A model generated the notes under the pieces. It saw only the letters and a program-made list of their open reading frames with translations, did no database searches and had not been told where the DNA came from. 64,000 nucleotides of DNA from the NCBI GenBank assembly GCA_016703125.1, contig JADJCR010000005.1:124001-188000 (forward strand). Reading direction: 5' to 3'. This stretch comes from Micrococcales bacterium (lineage in GTDB: Bacteria; Actinomycetota; Actinomycetes; S36-B12; UBA10799). Numbering within the stretch: position 1 is the first letter of the stretch; the number at the start of each line of letters is the position of its first letter. The position numbers and the translations under genes were made by a program. Positions 23,703 to 33,310 of this stretch are shown piece after piece.

Positions 23703-24731
23703 TCAAGACCCGATGAGCCGCTCACACCGGGCGATGAGGAACTGCACCGCGGGACCGAACATGGCAAAGGCCTGGTTGGACGTCTGGCCGTGGTAGTACC
23801 GGTACCAGATCTGCTGAGCGATCCCCGCCAACCGGAACAGGCCGTACACCTCGTAGAACAGCCAGTCCGGGCGATCCCGGCCGGCTCGTCGGCAGTACTC
23901 CGTCACGAACTCCGCGCGCGTCGGCATCCCGTCCGCCGTCGACGGTTGCATGCGGAAGGCCTGCATGCCCGGCTCGTCGTCAGCCTGCACCCAGTAGGCC
24001 ATGGCGGATCCCAGGTCCATGAACGGATCTCCCACCGTGGCCAGTTCCCAGTCCAACACGGCTTTGACGCTGGCCAGGTTCTGCGGATCCAGCACGATGT
24101 TGTCGAAGCGCCAGTCGTTGTGGATCACGCACGCGGCCACGTCTGCAGGCTGCCGGTCGGCGAGCCAGGCCATGACCGACTCGGCGTCCGGCACGTCGTC
24201 AGTGCGGGCCTGCCGGTACCGCGCGTTCCAACCCTCCACCTGCCGGCGGACGTAACCCTGGCCCTTGTTGAAGGTGGCCAGTTCGCCGGCCGAAGTGTCG
24301 ACGGCGTGCAGGTCAACCAGGGTCTGGATGAAGGTGTCGGCCATCTCTGCCACCGGTGCATCATCCGGTAGCTCACGGCGCACGATCGTGCCCGAGACGA
24401 ACTCGCAGACGAACAGCGGCCGGCCGATCGGGGAGTCATCACCGGCGACGGCGAGCACCTGCGGCACCTTGTCGAACTGCGGTCGCAGTGCCGTCAGCAA
24501 CCGGGCCTCCCGCTGCATGTCGTGCGCGGAGGCAGCTTTGCGCCCGGTCGGCGAGGTGCGCATGACCACGCTGTCGTGGGCACAGTCGATCTGGAAGGTC
24601 AGATTGGACGCACCCCCGGCGAACTGCTTGATCCGTGCGACGTCCCCGAGCCCGGGAACCTCCGACGCCAGCCACCCGGCAAACGCGTCGACTTCGAAGG
24701 CGTCCTGCTCGCGTACCTCCAGCTCAACCAT
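23703..24731 (-). CDS. Phosphotransferase paired with acyl-CoA dehydrogenase (ACAD10-type)
   Basis: A 342-residue APH-fold kinase of the subgroup found beside acyl-CoA dehydrogenases. It shows FAGGASNLTFQI (ATP loop, about residue 38), the catalytic VIHNDWRFDNIVLD (about residue 205), and AVLDWELATVGDPFMDLG. In human ACAD10/11 a similar kinase phosphorylates 4-hydroxyacyl-CoAs ahead of dehydrogenation; the same route is plausible here. It overlaps the upstream dehydrogenase by 8 nt, which argues for joint translation. Confidence 0.85.
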   Translation of the reverse strand: MVELEVREQDAFEVDAFAGWLASEVPGLGDVARIKQFAGGASNLTFQIDCAHDSVVMRTSPTGRKAASAHDMQREARLLTALRPQFDKVPQVLAVAGDDSPIGRPLFVCEFVSGTIVRRELPDDAPVAEMADTFIQTLVDLHAVDTSAGELATFNKGQGYVRRQVEGWNARYRQARTDDVPDAESVMAWLADRQPADVAACVIHNDWRFDNIVLDPQNLASVKAVLDWELATVGDPFMDLGSAMAYWVQADDEPGMQAFRMQPSTADGMPTRAEFVTEYCRRAGRDRPDWLFYEVYGLFRLAGIAQQIWYRYYHGQTSNQAFAMFGPAVQFLIARCERLIGS

Positions 24732-25935
24732 CGAGGTGCGCCTTCAGTTCCAGACGGCCAACGTCGCGCAGATGCACCTCGTCGGGCCCGTCGGCGATCC
24801 GCAGTGTGCGCAAACCCGCCCACATCTCTGCCAGGGGCGTCGCCTGGCTCACGCCGGCACCGCCATGGGTCTGGATCGCCCGGTCCACGACCTCGAGCGC
24901 CATCTGCGGCACAACGGCTTTGATGCCGGCGATCTGTTGCCGGGCGGCCTTGGCGCCCTTGTTGTCGATGACCCACGCCGTGTGCAGGACGAGTAGCCGG
25001 GCCTGGTCGATCGCCAGGCGGGACCTGGCGACCCATTCCCGCACAACCCCCTGGCCGGCCAGCGGGCGGTGGAAGGCCACCCGCTCCAGGGCCCGGTCAC
25101 ACATCAGGTCAAGTGCACGCTCGGCCATCCCGATCGCCCGCATGCAGTGATGGACCCGGCCCGGGCCCAACCGCGCCTGGGCGATGGCGAAGCCCATCCC
25201 TTCCTCGGCGATCAGGTTGCCGCGGGGCACCCGCACGTCGGTGAAGGTGATCTCGGCGTGCCCGGGCTGCTCGGTGTAGCCGAACACGGTGAGGTTGCGC
25301 TCGCGCCTGACCCCGGGGGTGTCCATGGGCACCAGCACCATGCTCTGCTGCCGGTGGGTCTCAGCTTCGGGGTCGGTCTTGCCCATCACGATGAGGACCT
25401 GGCAGCGCGGGTCCATCGCCCCGGTCGTCCACCACTTGCGGCCGTTGATGACGTAGTCGTCACCGTCTGCCTCGATACGGGTCGCGATGTTGGTCGCGTC
25501 CGAAGACGCCACCTCCGGCTCCGTCATCGCGAAGCCGCTGCGGATCTCACCGCCGAGCAGAGGTTCGAGCCAGGTCCGCTTCTGCTCGGACGTGCCGAAC
25601 ATGTGCAGGACCTCCATGTTCCCGGTGTCCGGTGCCGAGCAGTTCAGTGCCTCCGGGGCCAGATGGGGGCTGCGCCCGGTGATCTCGGCCAAAGGCGCGT
25701 AGTCGGTGACCGACAGTCCCGACTCATCCGGGAGGAACAGGTTCCACAGTCCTCGCTGTCGGGCTTCGGTCTTCAAGGAGCGCATGACCGCCGGCTGCTC
25801 ATGGCCGCGACCAGCGGCGGTCAACTCCTCGAGTTGCTCGGCATACACCGTCTCGGCGGGGTAGACATGCTCAGCCATGAAGTCCGTGAGGCGGCCGATG
25901 TGTTCCTTGGCGAGTGAGCTGGGTTCGAAATCCAC
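24724..25935 (-). CDS. Acyl-CoA dehydrogenase
   Basis: A 403-residue FAD enzyme of the acyl-CoA dehydrogenase family. The N-terminal helical domain is followed by the beta-domain signature FAMTEPEVASSDATNI and INGRKWWTTGA, then the C-terminal helical domain with RVHHCMRAIG and the motif QTHGGAGVSQ. It fits the ACAD10/11-like subgroup, which pairs with a phosphotransferase as here. Predicted to oxidise acyl-CoAs, perhaps hydroxy- or branched-acyl substrates. GTG start; first gene of the two-gene operon. Confidence 0.9.
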   Translation of the reverse strand: MDFEPSSLAKEHIGRLTDFMAEHVYPAETVYAEQLEELTAAGRGHEQPAVMRSLKTEARQRGLWNLFLPDESGLSVTDYAPLAEITGRSPHLAPEALNCSAPDTGNMEVLHMFGTSEQKRTWLEPLLGGEIRSGFAMTEPEVASSDATNIATRIEADGDDYVINGRKWWTTGAMDPRCQVLIVMGKTDPEAETHRQQSMVLVPMDTPGVRRERNLTVFGYTEQPGHAEITFTDVRVPRGNLIAEEGMGFAIAQARLGPGRVHHCMRAIGMAERALDLMCDRALERVAFHRPLAGQGVVREWVARSRLAIDQARLLVLHTAWVIDNKGAKAARQQIAGIKAVVPQMALEVVDRAIQTHGGAGVSQATPLAEMWAGLRTLRIADGPDEVHLRDVGRLELKAHLDG

Positions 25936-26064
25936 GCCCCCGATCCTATGCCCGCCGCCACCGCGCGGCGGTGACGGTCAGCGACCGGCTCGTCCGTCGG
26001 CGTGCACACCATGGGGTGACTTCGACAAGATGGCGCCAAGAGACCGCCGTCTTGTGGAGGAACC

Positions 26065-27542
26065 GTGGCTGACCCGCGCATGGACTGGGCCGACGCAGTG
26101 ATGTTCGGGGTCGAGGAGGACCCCATCCTGCGATCGGTGATCACTCTGGTGCTCTTGCTGGACAGCGAACCCGACGAGTCAGTGGTGCGCAGTCGCATCG
26201 ACCGGATGACGCGCTCGATCCCCAAGTTGCGCCAACGGGCGGTCGGCAACCCGCTGAGTCTGGCCCCGCCACGCTGGGAGATCGACCCCAACTTCGACCT
26301 CGACTACCACCTGCGGTGGGTCAAAGCCCCCAATCCGGACGGCACGATGCGCCCGGTCTTCAGACTGGCCGAGCAGATGGCCGAAGGGGATTTCGACAAG
26401 GCCAGGCCGCTGTGGGAGATGCAGTTGGTGTCCGGTCTCCAGGACGGGCAAGCGGCCTTCATCGCCAAGATCCACCACTCGGTGACCGATGGCATCGGCG
26501 GCCTGCAGATGGCGGCGATGCTGTTCGACCTCGATCGCGCCGGCCAGGACCTCGGTCCGATGCCGGCCGTGCCGACGGGCCAGCCGGCTTCGATCACCGA
26601 CCGCCTGCGGCAGGGCATGTCGTTCGAGGCGCGCACCACCGCCAGCGACGTGCGCAGTGCCTTCGGTACGGGCACGGACTTCGTCAGGACGCCGTGAGCG
26701 ACCCGGTTGGGATGGCCACCTCGGCTGCGGAGATGGCCGCATCCCTGTCGCGGATGCTGGCACCGGCGTCGGAGCCCATGTCCACCGTGTTCGGCGAACG
26801 CTCGTTGTCGGTGTACTTCGACCTCATCGACGTCCCGCTCGACGACCTCAAGAAGGCTGGCAAAGTCGGGCGCGGCACGCTCAACGATGCCTTCGTCGCA
26901 GGTGTGGTGGGTGGCCTGCGGAGGTACCACGACCGGCACGGGACGATCCCGGACGCGTTGCGCGTCAACATGCCCGTCAACCTGCGCAGCCCCGCCGATG
27001 CCGGCAAGCAGGGCAACGCCTGGGTCCCGGCCCGGTTCCCGGTACCGATGAACGAGGGCGACGCGGGCAAGCGCATCCAGCAGTTGCACCCCGTCCTGCG
27101 GCAGGCCCGCACCGAACCAGCCGCCGTGCTCACCGACCAGGTCTTCCGCCTTCTCACGATGTTGCCGCGCACCATCTCGACCGCCGTCGCCGGTGGGCTG
27201 ATGAAGGGCACCGACTTCGTGGCCACCAACGTGCCCGGCCCGCCCATACCGGTCTACTTCGCCGGCGCCCAGATCCTGCGCATGCTGCCCTACGCCCCGA
27301 AGGCCGGCGCCGCAGTGAACTGCGCGTTGATGTCGTACAACGGCGTCGCACAGGTCGGAGTCAACATCGACACCGTCGCCGTCACCGACCCGGCTGAACT
27401 CGTGGACGATTTGCGGGCGGGTCTGGAGGAGGTCGTCGCGCTGGGGGCACCAGCCCCTGCGGCGGCGCCTGTGAATCCGGTCAAGAAGGCTCCGGTCAAG
27501 AAGGCTCCGGTCAAGAAGGCTCCAGCGAAGAAGGCGCCCTGA
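26065..27542 (+). CDS. WS/DGAT wax ester synthase/diacylglycerol acyltransferase, one frameshift
   Basis: About 490 residues when joined. The N-terminal half carries the catalytic motif HHSVTDG (about residue 138); the C-terminal half carries NMPVNLRS and NVPGPP, typical of the bacterial WS/DGAT family, which makes triacylglycerol or wax esters. The frame breaks at a GG run near 26687; adding one G gives FVRDAVSDPVG and restores a full-length family member. The C-terminus ends in a Lys-Ala-Pro tail made of four 15-bp repeats, absent from typical homologues that I know. GTG start with GGAGGA upstream. Read as one gene with a sequencing error. Confidence 0.85.
27480..27539 (+). repeat. Four 15-bp coding repeats (VKKAP)
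   Basis: Units at 27480, 27495, 27510 and 27525 encode VKKAP, VKKAP, VKKAP and AKKAP at the end of the WS/DGAT gene. The first three differ by a single base; the fourth is diverged. Such repeats can vary in number by slippage. Confidence 0.85.
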
Positions 27543-27570
27543 CCCGAAGGCGGGAGAGTTACCTCCAACG

Positions 27571-27601
27571 GGGAGCGATCCGACCGGGTTGGATCGCTCC
27601 C
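27571..27601. terminator. Hairpin after WS/DGAT, related to the 131-bp repeat
   Basis: A perfect 11-bp stem (GGGAGCGATCC / GGATCGCTCCC) with a 9-nt loop 28 bp after the WS/DGAT stop, between convergent genes. It can terminate both transcripts. Loop and flanks match the hairpin in the repeat at 23.4 kb, so it is also a member of a dispersed element. Confidence 0.65.
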
Positions 27602-27654
27602 GCCCTTCCGCATCTCTCCCCGATACCGGTGGAGTCCCGGCGCGCTGGCCAGCC

Positions 27655-28812
27655 TCACTCCCCCGCCGGTAGCTCCTTCGCCGACGCGCCGCGCGTGAGC
27701 TTGAACCGGCGGCGGAACTCCTCGGCGAACACCGTGCGCAAGGCTTGCTCGTCGCTGATGTCGCCGTTCACGAGGTACTTCTCCAACACCGCCACCCACG
27801 CCCAGCCCATCGCTGTGGTCATGCTGGCAGCCACGGTTCCCGAGATGAACATCGCGGCCGGTTGCCCGCCGGGAACCACGCGTAACAGCGAAGACACCAT
27901 CCAGCGGCCGGCGGTGGTCGCGCCGCTGGACAGCATCAACGAACCCACCAGGGAGGCCAACTGGGCCGAGGGCAGGGTGGTGCCGTAGGCGGCGGTGAGC
28001 CGCGCGATCATCGCGATCTGGAGCGGGACCAGGATGGCCGCGTCGGCAAACGGAATCGGGGTCGCGCCGGTGGCCAGGGCAGTCGACGCGCTTGTTGTAA
28101 TGATCTTTTTAGCAGCGTGTCTTTTACGCCCCCAGTCGAGCTGCTGGGCGGCGGACAGCGCAGCCACAGCAATCTCCGGGATCGTGTCGAAGGTGGCGTC
28201 GAGCAACTCCTGCAGCCCGAACACCACCGTGCCGAGGAACGGGTCTGCCTTGGCGTTGGTGAGGAAGACCCGCCCATCGCCGGCCAACGGAAGCCCGAGT
28301 GCCGCGACGTAGTGGGCGAACTCCAGGGCATCCTCGTGGATCTGGCCGGCGGTGTTGCACGGCACCTGGGTGAGTACGAACAGGACCGGAACCCCGAGGT
28401 CGTGAAGTCGCTGCACGAAAGCGGCTTGGTGCTCCTCGAAGCGCCGGTCGCTCCAGCGCACCGTGTACCAGGCCACGTGGATCTGCGCTGAGGCCTCACC
28501 ACCGCGACTGGTGGTCACGATCTCCTCGAGGGCGGCCAGGATGCGGTCGCCCGCTTCGCCGGTCTCGAAGCCACGCGAGTCGTACACCCCGAGGATGCCG
28601 TTCGGGTGTACGTAGTAGTCCAGCCCGGTCGTGACGGGGCGCCCGGTGCCGGTGGCCGCAACATCCTCGCCGAACATGGCGTTGATCAGCGTGCTCTTCC
28701 CGGTGCCGGTCTTGCCGAAGATCGCCAGGTTGAACCGGCCGAGGGCGTTGAGTGCCTGCGCGTACTCCTCCCGGTACATGCGGGTGACGTCGGCCGCTGC
28801 GAAGTCCTTCAC
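27655..28812 (-). CDS. Era/dynamin-like GTPase with DUF697-type C-terminus
   Basis: A 385-residue GTPase. Walker A GKTGTGKST lies at residues 33-41, the switch II motif is YDSRGFETG near residue 78, and a base-recognition region (LTQVPCN or LTNAKAD) follows. The C-terminal ~150 residues contain hydrophobic helices (about residues 235-345) of the DUF697/YcjF kind, so the protein probably associates with membrane. Role unknown; related proteins are linked to membrane stress or remodelling. It lies 37 bp downstream of the phosphoketolase gene on the same strand. Confidence 0.8.
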   Translation of the reverse strand: MKDFAAADVTRMYREEYAQALNALGRFNLAIFGKTGTGKSTLINAMFGEDVAATGTGRPVTTGLDYYVHPNGILGVYDSRGFETGEAGDRILAALEEIVTTSRGGEASAQIHVAWYTVRWSDRRFEEHQAAFVQRLHDLGVPVLFVLTQVPCNTAGQIHEDALEFAHYVAALGLPLAGDGRVFLTNAKADPFLGTVVFGLQELLDATFDTIPEIAVAALSAAQQLDWGRKRHAAKKIITTSASTALATGATPIPFADAAILVPLQIAMIARLTAAYGTTLPSAQLASLVGSLMLSSGATTAGRWMVSSLLRVVPGGQPAAMFISGTVAASMTTAMGWAWVAVLEKYLVNGDISDEQALRTVFAEEFRRRFKLTRGASAKELPAGE

Positions 28813-28849
28813 GACCTCAGGCTATGAGCCCGGGCGGGGCGACGGCGGT

Positions 28850-31266
28850 TCAGAACGGCCATACCCATTCCCTGATCTCGGGCAGATCCTCGCCGCGCTC
28901 CCGGATGTAGTGCTCGTGCTCGAGTCGCCGGTCCACCATCGCCTGGCGAAGACCGGCCGCATGGGCGCCGAGCCCGGGGACCCGGTCGATGACGTCGATG
29001 ACGAGGTGGAACCGGTCGATGTCGTTGCGCACACACATGTCGAACGGCGTCGTCGTGGTCCCCTCCTCCTTGTAGCCGCGCACGTGCAGGTTGTCGTGGC
29101 CGGCGCGCGAGTACGTGAGCCGGTGGATCAACCACGGGTAACCGTGGTAGTTGAAGATGATCGGCTTGTCGGTGGTGAACAGGGCGTCGAACTCGCTGTC
29201 GCGCAGGCCGTGCGGATGCTCCGAATGCGGGAGCAGGCGCATGAGGTCCACCACGTTGACCACTCGCACCCGGAGGTCCGGTAGGTGCTCGCGCAGGATC
29301 GCCGCCGCAGCCAGCACCTCCATGGTCGGCACGTCGCCGGCACACGCCAGCACGACGTCGGGATCCCCACCACCGTCGTTGCCCGCCCACTCGAACATGC
29401 CGATCCCGCGGGTGCAGTGCAGGCGGGCCTGTTCGGCGTCCAGCAGATCCAGCACCGGCTGTTTGCCGGCCACCACGACGTTGATGTAGTCCCGGCTGCG
29501 CAGGCAGTGGTCAACGGTGGACAGCAGCGTGTTGGTGTCCGGCGGCAAGTACACCCTGATGACATCGGCCTTCTTGTTCACGACGTGGTCGATGAAGCCT
29601 GGATCCTGGTGGGAGAAGCCGTTGTGGTCCTGGCGCCACACATGTGACGTGAGCAGGTAGTTCAGGGAGCCGATGGGCATCCGCCACCCGATGTCGCGGG
29701 TCGTGTTCAGCCACTTGGCGTGCTGGTTCACCATCGAGTCGACGATGTGGATGAACGCCTCGTAGCAGGAGAACAACCCGTGCCGTCCAGTGAGCAGGTA
29801 ACCCTCCAGCCACCCCTGGCACGTGTGCTCGCTGAGCACTTCCATGACCCGGCCGTCACGGCTGAGCAGGCTGTCCCATTCGTCCGGGAGTTTCTCTGCC
29901 TCCCAGGTCTTGCCTGTCACCTCCAGCACGCCGGTCAGCCGGTTCGACTCGGTCTCGTCGGGGCCGAAGATCCGGAAGTTCCCGGCATCGAGGTTCATGC
30001 CCATCACATCGCGCAGGAAGCCACCCAGCACCCGCGTCGGTTCGTGGGTCGCCTTTGCGGGCTCCGGCACCGCGACGCAATGATCCATCCACGCGGGAAG
30101 GCGCAGTTGTCGCAGCAGACGGCCGCCGTTGGCATGCGGCTGAGCGGACATCCGCTTGTCGCCCCCCGGCGCCAGTTCCAGCAGGTCCGCCTGCGGTCGT
30201 CCGGTCTCGTCGAACAACTGCTCCGGGCGGTAGGAGCGCATCCACTGCTCGAGCATGCGCAGGTGCTGGCGGTCGGTCCGGGTGTTCAGCAGCGGCACTT
30301 GATGGCTGCGCCACGTGCCCTCCACCCGCTTGCCGTCGACCACCGCCGGGCCGGTCCAGCCCTTCGGGCTGCGCAGGACGATCATCGGCCACTGGGCTCT
30401 GGTGGTCTTGCCCTCCTCGCGGGCTGCCCGCTGGATCTCAGCGATCTCCGCCATGGCGGTGTCCAGGGTCGAGGCCATGAGGTGGTGCATCCGTTCGGGA
30501 TCGGTCCCTCGACGAAGTGCGGCTTCCATCCCGAGCCGACGAGCAGCGCGGTGAGTTCCTCATGGGGGATGCGTGCGAGCACCGTCGGGTTGGCGATCTT
30601 GTAGCCGTTGAGGTGCAGGATCGGCAGCACCGCACCGTCGGTCACCGGGTTGAGGAACTTCGTGCCGTGCCAGGAGGTCGCCAGCGGCCCGGTCTCCGCT
30701 TCGCCGTCACCCACCACAGCGGCCACGACCAGATCCGGGTTGTCGAACGCCGCACCGAAGGCATGGGACAGGGAGTAGCCGAGTTCGCCGCCCTCATGGA
30801 TCGACCCCGGCGTCTCGGGCGCCACATGGGAAGGGATGCCACCCGGGAAGGAGAACTGCTTGAACAGCTTGGCCATGCCGGCCCGGTCCTGGCTGACGTC
30901 GGGGTAGTAGTGCGAATATGTCCCCTCCAACCACGCATTGGCGACCATCGCGGGGCCGCCGTGTCCCGGCCCGGCGATGTAGATCATGTCGGTGTCGTCC
31001 CGGCGGATGACGCGGTTGAGATGGGCGTAGATGAAGTTGAGCCCGGGGGTGGTGCCCCAATGCCCCAGCAGTCGCGGTTTGACGTCCTCGGGCCGCAACG
31101 GCCGTTCGAGCAACGCGTTGTCCAGCAGGTAGATCTGGCCCACGGACAGGTAGTTGGCCGCCCGGAACCAGCGGTCGAGGACCTCGACCTCCGCCGGTTC
31201 GAGGGCCCCCGGCGACACCTTCACCCGGCTGCGAGAGGGATTCGCTCGTTTGGTCTTCGACGCCAT
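28850..31266 (-). CDS. xfp: Xylulose-5-P/fructose-6-P phosphoketolase, one frameshift
   Basis: A thiamine-diphosphate enzyme of about 805 residues once joined, splitting xylulose-5-phosphate (or fructose-6-phosphate) with phosphate into acetyl-phosphate and a shorter sugar phosphate. The N-terminal part has GHWGTTPGLNFIYAHLNR, GPGHGGPAMVANAWLEG and the diphosphate motif VVGDGEAETGPLATSW; the C-terminal part has HQDPGFIDHVVNKK and NYHGYPWLIHRLTYSR. The frame breaks at a CCC run (30506-30508, GGG on the coding strand); one extra base joins FVEG to TDPERMHHLM. It is a single gene. Acetate kinase or phosphotransacetylase is not in the window. Confidence 0.9.
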
Positions 31267-31351
31267 GTACCCACCCTTTCAAGGTCGACTGCGCGCTCGC
31301 TACCCCGGTCGTCCCTACCCAGCTCACACCCCGGTGTGTTCAGATGGAGCC

Positions 31352-31621
31352 ATGAGCGACAACGACGACATCGAGCGGCTCCTGCGCGAGATCGACGGGG
31401 CCACGGCCAGCAGCCCGCCGCCGGCCAAGCGCCAGGAGAACCTTCCCGCTGAGACCGATGGGGATTCGGCAGGCATCGGCATTGCGCTGGTCGTGTCAGC
31501 GGTGGTCGGCGTCGTCGGCCTGGTGCTCGGCGTCCTGCCGTGGGTGCCCGGCTTCTGGCTCGGGGTGGGTGGCTTCTTCGGTGCGTTCATCGGCTTCCTG
31601 CTCGGCCGCCGCCTGGGCTAG
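31352..31621 (+). CDS. Small two-helix membrane protein
   Basis: An 89-residue protein: acidic N-terminal tail (MSDNDDIERLLREID), then two hydrophobic helices (about residues 43-62 and 67-86) joined by LPWVPGFWLG, ending GRRLG. No family recognised. Its last 126 bp overlap the 3' end of the DUF3159 gene on the other strand. TCAGAT lies 6 nt before the ATG, a weak leaderless -10. Coding evidence is hydrophobic pattern plus normal codon use. Confidence 0.55.
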   Translation: MSDNDDIERLLREIDGATASSPPPAKRQENLPAETDGDSAGIGIALVVSAVVGVVGLVLGVLPWVPGFWLGVGGFFGAFIGFLLGRRLG

Positions 31622-32254
31622 CCGCTTGCGGTCGAAGACGGGGCGCAGCAGCCGATAGGTGACATACGCCCCGAAGAGGAACAGCGGCCAGCCCATGACG
31701 ATGCGGGCGACCCCGAGTGCCCCCACCCAGCCGGCCAGGTATAGCGGTAGTTGCACCACCATCCGGGCACCGAAGACGAACACCCATACCCAGGTGGCTG
31801 CGGCGAACACCCGCCGTTCCTCGGGGTCCTGGCGCCACCCGGACGGATCGCCGGTCATGGCTCCGACCACCACACCCATGAGCGGCCAACGGACGGCCAG
31901 GGAGATCAGGAACGCCCCTCCGTAGGCCGCGTTGACGAAGAAGCCCCAGAGGAAGAAGTCGCGGGCCTCCCCCGTCCTGGCGCTGACGAAGGCGGATATC
32001 GCCACCCCGGCGAAACCTGCGAGGACCTGGGTCAGCGGCTCCCGGCGGAACAGTCGCAGCACCAGGATCACCGCGCCGGTGGCCAGGGCCGCCACCAGCG
32101 CTGGCTGCAGCACCCGGCCGTTGAGCAGATACACGCCCAGGAACACCACTGATGGCAGCGCGGAGTCGATCATCCCGCGCCAGCCCCCGATGGCGCGCTC
32201 GAGCAGGACCGCCTCCGGATGGGCCGGCTGCGCCGCCGGCTCGTCGGCACTCAC
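31496..32254 (-). CDS. DUF3159 family membrane protein
   Basis: A 252-residue actinobacterial membrane protein with about five to six hydrophobic helices (residues about 40-210), including ERAIGGWRGMIDSALPSVVF, RREP and WRQDPEERR motifs of the family. The C-terminal ~40 residues are a charged Glu/His/Asp tail. Function is unknown, but the gene stands in a conserved actinobacterial row with OB-fold, DUF3710 and dut. The GTG start overlaps the OB-fold stop (GTGA). The charged tail is antisense to a small membrane gene; it may be an extended C-terminus. Confidence 0.8.
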   Translation of the reverse strand: MSADEPAAQPAHPEAVLLERAIGGWRGMIDSALPSVVFLGVYLLNGRVLQPALVAALATGAVILVLRLFRREPLTQVLAGFAGVAISAFVSARTGEARDFFLWGFFVNAAYGGAFLISLAVRWPLMGVVVGAMTGDPSGWRQDPEERRVFAAATWVWVFVFGARMVVQLPLYLAGWVGALGVARIVMGWPLFLFGAYVTYRLLRPVFDRKRLAQAAAEQEADERTEEATHPEPEAGHPRQDAEHQADDADHR

Positions 32255-32580
32255 TCGTGACCCGGGATCGTCAGTTCGTACTCCGGGTTGAAGATCACCT
32301 TCCGGCCGTCGCGGATCGCGACCCGGCCCCGGGCGCTGATCCGGCGGCTGGGGACGATACCGGTCAGCCGGCGGCGGCCCAGCCACACCAGGTGCACCAT
32401 GCCGGTGTCATCAGCGACGTCGGCCTCGAAGGACTCCACACCGCCACTGGGGTGCAGGGTCACGCTGTGCACCGCGCCGGTGACCTCCACGACCTCACCC
32501 ACCTCGGCATCACAGATGAGGACGTGCTGGCATGTCTGCCCGGTACTCGTGCGGGCACGCCACGACTTCTCTGCGGTCAC
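32251..32580 (-). CDS. OB-fold nucleic-acid-binding protein
   Basis: A 109-residue small OB-fold protein. The pattern GEVVEVTGAVHSVTLHP, FEADVADDTGMVHLVWLGRRRL and ISARGRVAIRDGRKVIFNPEYEL matches the tRNA-anticodon/RecG-type OB fold. Homologues lie in this same conserved neighbourhood in actinobacteria; the ligand is not known. GTG start with TACCCT 6 nt upstream (leaderless). Coupled to the DUF3159 gene by GTGA overlap. Confidence 0.82.
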   Translation of the reverse strand: MTAEKSWRARTSTGQTCQHVLICDAEVGEVVEVTGAVHSVTLHPSGGVESFEADVADDTGMVHLVWLGRRRLTGIVPSRRISARGRVAIRDGRKVIFNPEYELTIPGHE

Positions 32581-32586
32581 GGGTAC

Positions 32587-32592
32587 AGGGTA
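32587..32592 (-). promoter_or_regulatory. Leaderless -10 element of the OB-fold gene
   Basis: TACCCT on the minus strand, 6 nt before GTG; divergent from the hydrolase promoter in a 41-bp gap. Confidence 0.5.
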
Positions 32593-32609
32593 CGCCGCTA
32601 CGCCCCGGA

Positions 32610-32615
32610 CACAAT
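32610..32615 (+). promoter_or_regulatory. Leaderless -10-like element of the hydrolase gene
   Basis: CACAAT, a 6-nt spacer, then GTG at 32622. The same hexamer is the -10 of the DUF1232 gene and precedes the HemW-like gene. Confidence 0.4.
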
Positions 32616-32621
32616 GGGACC

Positions 32622-33278
32622 GTGACCCGCTGCCTGCTGCTGCACGGTGCCGGCTCGTACCCCGAGTTCATCATCCGGGCCTTCGGCCCGACGGTCCGCT
32701 CACGCGGCTGGGAACTGATCGCCCCGGATGTGCGCGGGCTGTCCATGGCCCAGATGGTGACGATCATCGAACGGGCAGCGCCCACGGATCAGGACATTGT
32801 GGGCGGAGTGTCCCTCGGCGCCCATGCCGCCGCGAGGTTCTGCGCGCACCGGGCGTGGGCCGGCCGCCTCTACGCCGTGATGCCGGCTTGGCAGGGCGAT
32901 CCGGGCCCCGTGGCGGCCTTGACGTACGACACCGCACGCCGGATCGAGGAGACCTCAACCGCTGAAGTGCTCACTGACGTCGCCCTGGCGGCCGGCCCCG
33001 ACGACTGGATCGTCCAAGAGCTGCGGCGCGCATGGACGTCGATGCCGTCGGCGGACCTGATCGAGGCGTTGCGGGTGGCCGCAGCCCAGCCCGCCCCACA
33101 GCCGCAAGAACTCGCAGGGATCAACGCGCAGTCCCGGATCGTGGGTCTGGCCGACGACCCGACGCACCCACTGGAGGTCGCGCGCACCTGGGCGGTCAGA
33201 ATCCCTGGGGCGCAGTTGACGGTCCTCCCGAGAGATCTGGCAGGTGGTGATGCCGGGCGGCTGGCGGAGGCCCTGTGA
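32622..33278 (+). CDS. Alpha/beta-hydrolase-like protein
   Basis: A 218-residue protein with an oxyanion-hole start (LLLHGAGSYPEF) and a nucleophile elbow GGVSLGAHAAARF with Ser near residue 67, both typical of alpha/beta hydrolases. A DDPTHPLEVA region near residue 180 may supply the acid and histidine. The chain is short for the family and I cannot assign a substrate. It is divergent from the OB-fold gene. Confidence 0.65.
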   Translation: MTRCLLLHGAGSYPEFIIRAFGPTVRSRGWELIAPDVRGLSMAQMVTIIERAAPTDQDIVGGVSLGAHAAARFCAHRAWAGRLYAVMPAWQGDPGPVAALTYDTARRIEETSTAEVLTDVALAAGPDDWIVQELRRAWTSMPSADLIEALRVAAAQPAPQPQELAGINAQSRIVGLADDPTHPLEVARTWAVRIPGAQLTVLPRDLAGGDAGRLAEAL

Positions 33279-33310
33279 GGTGAGTGCCGCGCTGACGTGC
33301 CCGCGCGGGG

